This document shows positions 22,501 through 26,530 of a stretch of 39,202 bases of DNA, piece by piece. The notes beneath the pieces were generated by a model that made no database searches, was not told where the DNA came from, and saw only the letters and a list, made by a program, of their open reading frames with translations. This DNA is from a virus. The translations under genes were made by a program, and so were the position numbers. Every line of letters starts with the position of its first letter. Within the stretch, counting starts at the first letter, position 1. The DNA is taken from the IMG/VR virus record IMGVR_UViG_3300042445_001094, positions 1 through 39,202 of that record; one strand, 5' to 3'.

Positions 22501-23410
22501 CATTGGAGAACTCGTCTGGATTGGCGTTGGCGTATGCACGAACGGCATCCTCGTCCTTGGGGTCTAATTTCTTGGACCTTAGGTATTCCTGGAAGTTCTG
22601 GTCTATATTGCTTAGCGTAGCATCTCGGCCAGCCATAGCGCCTTGGGCTGCCGCCCCAGTGCCAGTAATTGCCTTGCTTACGCCTGGGCTTGGTGTTCGT
22701 CCGCCTCGTGCAGCAAGCGCTCTTGCTCCAAGTTCTAGTGCGCTTAAGCCAAGGGACTTAAGTGTAGGCAAAGAGCTTTCGGCAGCTGCTTGGGTGCCTA
22801 TGCTTAGGGCATTGAGGCCGTAGTCACCAAAGAATGTCTTTGCGGCATTGTTTAGGTCGCCCGCTTCATTGTACTTCTGGAATTGCTTGTAAGTAGGGGT
22901 TACAGACTCATTTCTACTAAGCGCTGCCTCTAATTCGTCCTTTTCCGTTTTGGCTGCCTTTAATTTATCTTCGTTTTCAGCAAGAAAACCGGTTTGAAAT
23001 TGCTTTTCAGTGTTAAAATTAGCAAGCGCCTCTGATTCAGTTAAACCCTTGCTGGCCTGTTCGGGCGAAAGGCCAGGGAATTTTTCATCCAACAACTTCT
23101 TGAGTCGAACGTTTCTTTGAACCTGTCTGTTAAAGTCGTTGCTGGCTTTTGCGGCATCGATGCCATACCAAGAGCGACCGATAGCGTTGCCAATGGACGA
23201 CAAATATCCAGTCGTTTCAGCATTGGGATCAAGCGACTGGCCCGCCTTGCGCTGACCGCCGCCTATGCCCTTGAGGCCAGTGGGATCAAACTGGTCAAAG
23301 AAGTTTCCGCCTTGCGTGGCGTCCGGTTGGCCAACCGGCTTGATTTCTTGATTACCGACTTCCGGCTTCTTGGCTGGCTCGTCGAATTGGTCGAAATAAT
23401 TTTTGGTCAT
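10586..23410 (-). CDS. Giant polyvalent ejection protein (4,274 aa), gp15/16-like position
   Basis: This gene takes up a third of the window. Its position after the gp13/gp14-like genes is that of the T7 internal core proteins, which enter the host with the DNA. Domains seen in order: two FDQFD repeats near the N-terminus; Ala/Gly-rich helices to ~420; Pro/Ala/Thr linkers (~440-490, 595-645, 880-940); unrecognised charged regions to ~2240; a JAMM/RadC-like domain (E2338, H2389, H2391, S2399, D2402); an HExxH metallopeptidase (HEIAHH 2865-2870, likely third ligand E2973); an ADP-ribosyltransferase-like domain (YRG 3127-3129, FHVAADPDYAAQY from 3147, ending DSYILADPRKIKAAF); and a helical C-terminal region resembling polyvalent-protein domain LPD38, with hydrophobic helices near 4107-4127 and 4224-4250. 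S-Q-R-D-like motifs mark the domain borders. It starts in an ATGA overlap with the gene upstream. No transglycosylase motif is seen. Confidence 0.85.
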   Translation of the reverse strand: MTKNYFDQFDEPAKKPEVGNQEIKPVGQPDATQGGNFFDQFDPTGLKGIGGGQRKAGQSLDPNAETTGYLSSIGNAIGRSWYGIDAAKASNDFNRQVQRNVRLKKLLDEKFPGLSPEQASKGLTESEALANFNTEKQFQTGFLAENEDKLKAAKTEKDELEAALSRNESVTPTYKQFQKYNEAGDLNNAAKTFFGDYGLNALSIGTQAAAESSLPTLKSLGLSALELGARALAARGGRTPSPGVSKAITGTGAAAQGAMAGRDATLSNIDQNFQEYLRSKKLDPKDEDAVRAYANANPDEFSNAFDLAVKTGTAAGVAEGATTGVFSLIPGMKEIKTAVKHPVGKFLIKKGVPYLVEGAQEAAEEATVSVTSQLASILAGNNKSFDWVQPVTSGLLGGSAGLITSGLMNSIQAGGKKAYNAATAQTPAEAAAQAALVAAARSSQATPPPLPGVAPAAPAVPVTPAVPVTPTAAPVTPAPTAGVPVQASSVEDEYLVPPPNHPSAFQYEVLRDAFNTFGPNHPNTLAAAAAFKAALNGNPIAPAQAVVENVEPSPVFPGNEATLEDREEWSKAYTEWRNKYAATHYHDGRPKPLSAARASAQTPAPGATTAPASTPATATPVAAPATAAPTTATPAAPSTNPGTAPAVTVAADGQGQVNFVPQHIPAHETLDQQGLLTAHAAMEPAQAANSVVGLNAEAHRRTGGLKPADPVFVERVVNSTGEILTQLSAKDQNLAVSTAEGLARMVSKQMEHSYADKDTKYMPSQSIEMAYRKQFYEQMANFLRTGSNKPEAYSQQGLKDFIEKFSKDLLGNAVKRMMQGITWDERVNAGKIALYVASQPGSGVSELDKGEIRSTLKSIAAEQYAPGFNRDAVRQPPAPVAPRAQATATPASTAKPVQPATAPTAKPAQPATPAAATPATTPAAKPTAKPKAPAQPDKQTSVKISNEDKAELKTIIEEGLDDEGDDDFNPNDTIHPILNKIAKENDYADKRSMTSALKAAFGSAYEGSQVQLSMKEWKASKKPMEWDKKMTPLGNTGMTFSIIPSAGSETSGYDYGATFVVFDENGKFAVGTNVGNIGAWSYIGNRDHVGRMVGQEIDNMHDDELVLKYGKERAVKMVDALYSQVMNYKKENAKDSKRDDAGTIVFKFGEDEIMKLANGSGRKALIFGILGIDPKSSDADIAAAFEKKYGVKFVDYEDAYVSYGEKPTEMRFDLLADGVKRAQSEREIPLSTLTVDELVSEMQYDDLLGKIKNPSKEASDIAEKLKKNGNPSSKTYQKLSDRLKELNESYGKKLLSDNNIFRPGESGYKKGSKIPFLYPGQTDFKDVKDDIEGALPVEPYSDQDSIDENYMDVLSASKEGREKLKEFKLMNERARAIIDSVLGGKSKDVKADINELKKVLENILRTKIEMASMIESIGTEAQRKDEEMLAEQSSKDHVFNIGQGAKLVFDMDVYDGPQFKRNEETKKKLDALEAEVQRIEDIIDQTEDAPDSLYEQKDKASEAIHLLLDSEIEPFNVTASVTGEDGTKIGTAIISFGQDRPFSRDRFSADGGNSAIKISFIKEGAKSLSEEQALGLARAVGSRIQMISEEHYASVNDLNDDEKEKLGGEDPPWLIIMDKKTDKVILDAFSKVLSVDEGRRSDIDEEEHDAMKKNGTVGFSLNDKFQDGGVFYENEDEWKVKDSYRPDQVFGMLEEVAESLKKDQELSNAVNQYDEGSFEDALKLVYKMNIDLDLSEFQSRTAEFLEALGANKPKQTDQTAEKPRQLGAGQGELIDTSDAFNLTGGSATETQAKPADTTAELTTAGTEPAYVAQARTQLAKLEKSGKSPQQQQTLRDTIAKYEDSLKPAKPAAQAEAPRTDIQGIKGLDRGIIDQQELVNESPNEDTRKARQFVLDKMKAVKEALKSKPGDNRRLETQRKKLKKLVSENVFRASRSSADMFVQSYEVKEIMDAIQSYESQAGTAETDAESILKPFTDNEPADVTEARKQLSSIIKNMSKGEGWNAKRDAAEKLIAQFEAESTLLDGMQTDEIDFDIISDDALNEFMAKFTADEVGEDLYDAVGRELATREDNKERAAAEFGEEGEAVKGDLIADIEGITKSSNGRIAIPTLPAVFGHQELLGLAQQIGKGRFIKLARHPKRYGKIDAKRAETDLEYKKNLKDAADGMLSDLAQALAERGWTQVDPTNANTDVLIDLIARAAKGEMLTPKGGVGGVAAQVDMPAEYGVKRLYTPNEDVDTGDNPFSRRDVEDDNGAQPKKIPSNKQMLKDARKIASNQSQVETESTPAIDTIHSVEINGRISNVVEQAVTQTIMSGVEKVRTANDLAVAVSAWFAKNAQENMGVVVLDKNDNIIHIGRHSIGGISSAGVYPALLAGQALGVQGAAKIWAVHNHPSSVSKLSRADKQMSKALSEFLQGSGIEYKGLAAVTDERYSYVSPAGREHDNRKVTYKQPKFRIKITERTFTNRGALSFAPIASQEQASDASKSFLEGKTGILLMDVKSVPVGVVYMTMDQMKKLRQPGAMSNLIVAIERTNATQMIGYIGDGVQEVDAKEITENLSRFSSATGGFKSGVDFADVVDSSGTSYRRFAVYGETNFASQRDRPESDQKVWNHRDGGQIISDGKLFFAYDKDGNQIIYGGGRDGYKSMSRAMEAMAIQATRDMQSPTFEAGKKSRELDRKISDMKDMLDDATKSGDTLKASIRRKELDSLIKELAQLYKDNMPLRDAFRDKEAKTSKSIKDISNWTEETRSSQRDPDADARKADELDRRKKQNAENRAGDPEGRKGYAGIVSRVTDELRLRGGITPKQIEGITRIMNKIGAQFFEGVKMNIRSGPEGAQGQYKTISRIITIFHDAMLSGRFEETAAHEIAHHITRFLPEADRQAVLKEMREKRVDFLKKNKGLDTLLSATDRKDWARRRFTPQQVTNANLDSFAQVRLLIKLTPEEIKKEGFPKGSTMYRLRLTDETYRLTTPDEYFAEEFKETVMRQLNSDPVYLGRSKNWKEKLAGLWETIKVTFRQLFGKDIAAKILKNFAEGRYNPEQEGSTNMGGLGSDQTQMSQGDRSLKAEPVVSPETDQSEAVYPVGEAMVRKGDGSTFVVNILGRNKMSPERAEQIRTFVKDSSVKHALYRGQSGAYETLDANMSEDGLFHVAADPDYAAQYAHEDHNKSLPSAGTTGAVVQVYINAKNIVDISKIGHSIDSRSVIDKMRKADPDGLTADEYIVKREDEFIAKIISEVERINQGKNLDLTELREELTQAFDEARDDELNRFQTSVWQIFIHPSIHSLFKKYGVDAIKYSDSDLRTAKGGKRGGQDSYILADPRKIKAAFAGNDVNTESSNIFQSQRDDSQREFGFGDEGKDRFAGKDTISEKEFEQAKKDPTFKEFEWEMFTRLAPNLGVTPEEAKRRGIKPRDAKGVSRITEYQRKAPPTKMTDPAAETKVQDTLPKPDENIDPEDENPTTLNSVRDASAEQSEDPDLFSAPRKGQTAARTALDILTLRYFSGISAKAHQNAKRYGFSKALQLIANIIHARPGTDSNAFERDLPTAISTARTKYHNRLNKIMNPLRDMLSSFKDSDQGTARQQREEVYQALTDMVTGYRPITGGPLGTAAAGLKNLLAELHQYRTEAGEKLGTIEDYFPAVYDSPRIGDNRTAFIKDAKQAYEIELSKLSDADKAKLLKMDEDALNDLLAVDPESVKDSLAEIAEEKAKELYNMHVRGGAAESFDSIFGDRKSMDESPLLKRKFGKESQAIMRKWQVNDPFRVVSRYISSAAKRTEVVRRFGHDGKKWSGYAKDMEKDGVPYPIIEETMDLVKKAAGVEIRSLGKASQSYVDTITLFTAASAMGKGFINNLVEPITMGMRAGGGPVGATLTTLRAYAETWGRFLRELAAFSPSLQRKMGDTFWTQYGQEIGSIHNSFEDAWMTTHSIDMDADNADPRFRWLTNRIYKANLMEASEVAKQQASHAIGYSYILRISEMVSGSHWTAKIGLNAKQSATDQLNELGIPPSKHAEFAAWSEELAKMNSNERMAAMTAKDEMALLHQEAMIRFSVQSSVRTNRAHKPVFQDTELGKTYLQLMNFSYAYAAEVNTRLYDTIKRSVTFSPPGKRYSLYDRLRMLGPVVIGALSILAYRGLLELKDLLYPTEASQKRKKDPEFLKWLNAISYAGLLGPKFEAAMKTLKREQAPGGPTGQSVVNLGRSVVSAIESVVEGKDMSNSKRSLAKATVPIAKGALVAGASAVSPVLGAVAVQATNFPQVTGKMVPDKTKGALTPDDFKPK

Positions 23411-24792
23411 GGATTACGGCCCAGCACAGCTTTAGCCGCGCCAGGACCGTACTTAGCATCGAACTCTTTTGCAAGAGCAGGATTCGCAGCCAAAGCCTTT
23501 TTAGCACCTGCACTTGGAACTGGCCGAGCGGGCTGTGCTTCAGTGACCTGAGGAGGCATTGGGCCACGCATGGCTCCCCTTGCGGCATCATCCGGGGTTA
23601 CCGGAGGCCCTACCATGGGCGCCTGGGTCGGAGCAGAAGGAGGCGGACCAAATACTTTTTCTCTCATGCCCTTAACATCCAACGGCTTGCCTCCAGATTG
23701 AATAGTTACATCGCCTCCCCAAGATGCATCTTCCGACGTCAACCCTTCTTGGATTATGTACTTTTGTACGGCTATATGCGCAGGATCATTAGGAAACGCC
23801 GCTATGGCAGCCGATGCTACAATTTGCGCGTCCTGTGGATTTAAACTTTCTCCCGCGTACCCGAGTGCGTTGGTTACGGCAGCAAGGGCGTCCAGTGCCC
23901 GCTTGTCATTTCGTGCCATATCCAGCGAATTGCTGGATCCGCTACTACCGCCAGCAGCAGCCTTGATTCTGGCTACGGCCGCCGTGCCTTCGTTTCGGAT
24001 GCGGGCAACCGCTGTTGGGGTTGGATTATCTGCCGTGAACGGCAGGCCAGAAGTTCCTTTACCTTGCTGACCTGGCTGCAGGCCTATTGCGCCCATAGCT
24101 GCCTTGTTTTGAGGCGCAAGTATGCCAGCCAAATCAACCCCCTTTGGGGCTTGTGATGCGCCGATAAACGCGCCAGCAGGCAGGTTCATGCGGGCGTCTT
24201 CGGGCGCAACAAAATCAACACCGCCAGAAGCAGGGAGGATTGGGCGACCTAATTCGTCGTGTTGAACCAACGTTTGACCTGGGTTCAGTACGGTAGGAAG
24301 CAATCGTTTGTTCGCGGCCGTTGCGTTTGCGCCGCCTGCCGCCAGACCAACCCCAACATCGGTTGGGTTTGCGTTCAGGTTGTGGCCGGCGATCATCGCT
24401 GGCATGTCCTTTGGGCCCGTCTTTCCTGCTACAGCCGTGCCGAGTGCCGTCAATCTGGGTAGATTCTTGGGATTGACGATCATGCCCTTGCCGTCAGGAG
24501 ATGGCATCCAATTGGACGGGTCGCTCAGGAACTCCTTTTGCTGTTCAGCGCTAAGGTTCGAGAAGGATACTCCGGCCGTTTCCGCAACAGCCTTGCCCTT
24601 GTTTGCTTCGTGTAGGCCTGTTCGGGCAACAAGCTCCGCAACAGTTGCGGGAATGACCTTGTTGGTTCGGGCCTCATTGTAAGCCCGCTCGGCCTGCAGG
24701 TTGGCGCCCTTGGCAGCCTGTTCAGGATCGAGCCCGAACAAGCCTTTGGACTTGTTTAGAAGTGGATCAACCCATGAGTAGTCTTGTGCCAT
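23407..24792 (-). CDS. Ejection-module protein, 461 aa, Ala/Pro/Gly-rich
   Basis: I do not recognise an enzymatic domain. An N-terminal part (DYSWVDPLLNKSKGLFGL) leads into helical segments, then long Ala/Gly/Pro-rich, probably flexible stretches. The C-terminus has ALAKEFDAKYGPGAAKAVLG, a motif I recognise from the ends of phage internal virion or structural proteins located before large polyvalent genes. Its place between the gp14-like proteins and the giant gene suggests a T7 gp15-like role in the internal core or DNA channel. The ATG at 24790-24792 lies five bases after the upstream stop, without a Shine-Dalgarno sequence, and the 3' end overlaps the giant gene by four bases (ATGA). Confidence 0.6.
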   Translation of the reverse strand: MAQDYSWVDPLLNKSKGLFGLDPEQAAKGANLQAERAYNEARTNKVIPATVAELVARTGLHEANKGKAVAETAGVSFSNLSAEQQKEFLSDPSNWMPSPDGKGMIVNPKNLPRLTALGTAVAGKTGPKDMPAMIAGHNLNANPTDVGVGLAAGGANATAANKRLLPTVLNPGQTLVQHDELGRPILPASGGVDFVAPEDARMNLPAGAFIGASQAPKGVDLAGILAPQNKAAMGAIGLQPGQQGKGTSGLPFTADNPTPTAVARIRNEGTAAVARIKAAAGGSSGSSNSLDMARNDKRALDALAAVTNALGYAGESLNPQDAQIVASAAIAAFPNDPAHIAVQKYIIQEGLTSEDASWGGDVTIQSGGKPLDVKGMREKVFGPPPSAPTQAPMVGPPVTPDDAARGAMRGPMPPQVTEAQPARPVPSAGAKKALAANPALAKEFDAKYGPGAAKAVLGRNP

Positions 24793-24797
24793 TGTAG

Positions 24798-25418
24798 TTA
24801 TTTTATGTTCCAGCCAGTTCCTTTGGGCTGCATAGCGCCGTACATATTGAGCATGGAGCCGACGCCGACGCCAAGTTTGCCTGCGGCCGCTAGGCCTGAG
24901 CCAGCCTGACCGGCAGCGTCTAATTCAGATTGGTTGGCATTAAGAGATCCGCCCATTCGGTTTGCGATCAGACCCTGGCGGCGAGCAAAGTCCAGGTTCA
25001 TGAGGGACGAGCCTATTTGGGCGTCGCCAAATCCTGCGGCAAGCGCTCGACTGGCGTTCTCTACGGATGCGGTTGAGCCTGCGGCTGCGCCGCGAACGGC
25101 AGAGTCGCTGGAAACGACCCTTGGGGTTCCGCCTACAGAGGCGATAGGGGCGACGGACGGGGCGGAGGCCACGTTTGCTTCGCCGGCCGCAATTCGGCCT
25201 TCAGTAGAAGCCTTCATGGCCTTTTCGACTTCATCTACGCCCTGCTTCTTGAGTGCTTGATTAAAGGTGGCGTCCGACTCCTGCTGCATCCCGAGTTGGC
25301 GCTTTCGTTCTGCGTCGCGCGCTTGCATAATGGCCTGCTGTGACTTCTTAGCAGCTTGTGCCTGGGCGTAAGTGCCTGCGGCCGATATAGCCATTCCGAT
25401 TACCATTGGGTTGCACAT
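24798..25418 (-). CDS. Internal virion protein, T7 gp14-like
   Basis: This 206-aa protein begins MCNPMVIGMAISAAGTYAQAQ, close to the N-terminus of T7 gp14 (Met-Cys, an Ala/Ile hydrophobic helix, then a long helical Gln/Ala/Arg-rich stretch). The remainder is Ala/Ser/Gly-rich, ending in a hydrophobic segment (LGVGVGSMLNMYGAM). gp14 proteins are ejected first and form a pore in the outer membrane during genome entry. The start is in a TAATG overlap with the gene upstream, and ACCCAA lies eight bases before the ATG. It is the second of two tandem MC-starting proteins of nearly equal length. Confidence 0.72.
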   Translation of the reverse strand: MCNPMVIGMAISAAGTYAQAQAAKKSQQAIMQARDAERKRQLGMQQESDATFNQALKKQGVDEVEKAMKASTEGRIAAGEANVASAPSVAPIASVGGTPRVVSSDSAVRGAAAGSTASVENASRALAAGFGDAQIGSSLMNLDFARRQGLIANRMGGSLNANQSELDAAGQAGSGLAAAGKLGVGVGSMLNMYGAMQPKGTGWNIK

Positions 25419-26035
25419 TAGGTTCTTTGGGTAATCTCCTTGCCTGCACCAGAGCCACGAATGGCACTGAAGTATGGTTGAGCACCTTGTGATTTACTGT
25501 CGTAGTAACCAGCGGTGCGGGCGTCAGAAACAAGGCCAGCAGTGTTGGCAAACATGTTGCCAAGCATGGAGTAAGATTGCTGGTTGGCCAAATTGTTGGC
25601 TGCGTTTGCAGACCTTGCGGCTGCAGTATTTGCGTCGCCGGTGGCATTGAGTTGTCCAATAAGTGAGCTCTTGTTTTCTTCCATTCCTTGGCGCTGCTGA
25701 TTGGCCATGTTTGAGGCCTTTTCCGCTATATCGTATCGAGCGTTCTTCATCTGCTCCTGCAGTATGCCTTCGCTCTTCGATCGTTCGCTGGAGTCCGTAA
25801 GACCCTTTCGAGCAAGCGAGTACGCAAGGTTTTCATTGGCCTGTTGGTACTGCTTAACGGCCTGAGGGTTCATTGATTTCATGAACTCCTCTTTGCGCTT
25901 ATTGAAGAAATTGTCGTTAAACCCGGAAAAGGTCTGATTTATCCTGCCCATGCCGGACTGGACGCGCTCCTGCCTTGCGTTTTCATCTGCCCTTGCTTGG
26001 GCCGCGTAAGCACCTGAGTCTCCTCCTCCGCACAT
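25418..26035 (-). CDS. Internal virion/ejection protein, 205 aa
   Basis: The protein starts MCGGGDSGAYAAQARADE and continues with helical, charged and Gln/Asn-rich sequence (RINQTFSGFNDNFFNKRKEEF; LAYSLARKGLTDSSERSK). I recognise the MCGGGDSGA opening and the following arrangement from podovirus internal or structural proteins next to gp14. It lacks the long hydrophobic helix of gp14 near the start, so it is not a plain duplicate of the next gene, although the sizes match. It probably forms part of the ejection apparatus in the capsid. The ATG at 26033-26035 has ACCCAA seven bases upstream. Confidence 0.6.
   Translation of the reverse strand: MCGGGDSGAYAAQARADENARQERVQSGMGRINQTFSGFNDNFFNKRKEEFMKSMNPQAVKQYQQANENLAYSLARKGLTDSSERSKSEGILQEQMKNARYDIAEKASNMANQQRQGMEENKSSLIGQLNATGDANTAAARSANAANNLANQQSYSMLGNMFANTAGLVSDARTAGYYDSKSQGAQPYFSAIRGSGAGKEITQRT
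25427..25432 (-). promoter_or_regulatory. ACCCAA start-proximal element (gp14-like gene)
   Basis: ACCCAA is eight bases from the ATG and lies inside the last codons of the preceding gene. The start itself is in a TAATG junction. Confidence 0.35.
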
Positions 26036-26042
26036 GGTATTA

Positions 26043-26048
26043 TTGGGT
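26043..26048 (-). promoter_or_regulatory. ACCCAA start-proximal element (205-aa gene)
   Basis: ACCCAA is seven bases from the ATG (spacer TAATACC), in the 18-base gap between the gp13-like gene and this gene. No Shine-Dalgarno sequence is present. Confidence 0.4.
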
Positions 26049-26053
26049 TATGG

Positions 26054-26530
26054 TTAATTTATGTTTGTTTTGTCATTCGTCCAGCTATAAACGTGGAAAG
26101 TATCTCCATTCTTTCCGAGCATTTTGAGGGATGCCTCTCTGGTTGCCCCCAGATACTCGAGCCACCGGTGGGCGGTGTCATGACCCTCCATGGATCTGCA
26201 CTCAGCCCTAAGCCAATCTGTGCCCTTTATGGACGGTATTACGATCCGCTTGATGAACTTTGTAACTTCCGACGAAACCTCGTCCCATCGGTCGGTTGCG
26301 AACATCCAAACCTGCCACACCCCTGGCCAACAGGCTATAGCGCCAAAAGCAGCAACAGGTATTCCGTCATTTGCCATGGAAATCCACCCGAAGCTACCCT
26401 TTGCCATGATGCAATCAACCAAATCCTCGGGATTGTCGTCCCATCTGGTAGCAAAGACCTCTTTTTTGTCAATTTCCCGCATGTTATCGGCAACATAAAG
26501 TAATCCAGCCTCGTTTAGTTCACGAAGCAT
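26054..26530 (-). CDS. T7 gp13-like protein with acetyltransferase-like fold (DUF2833-type)
   Basis: This 158-aa protein resembles the phage DUF2833/gp13 group, which has a GNAT-like fold: an N-terminal helix (NEAGLLYVADNMREIDKKEVFATRW), a central beta region (PVAAFGAIACWPGVWQVWMFATDRW) and a C-terminal part (DTAHRWLEYLGATREASLKMLGKNGDTFHVYSW) that looks like the last GNAT strand pair. T7 gp13 is needed for virion assembly but is not a known acetyltransferase, so I make no catalytic claim. It sits between nozzle and gp14-like genes as in T7. The start is in a TAATG overlap with the nozzle gene. Confidence 0.75.
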   Translation of the reverse strand: MLRELNEAGLLYVADNMREIDKKEVFATRWDDNPEDLVDCIMAKGSFGWISMANDGIPVAAFGAIACWPGVWQVWMFATDRWDEVSSEVTKFIKRIVIPSIKGTDWLRAECRSMEGHDTAHRWLEYLGATREASLKMLGKNGDTFHVYSWTNDKTNIN

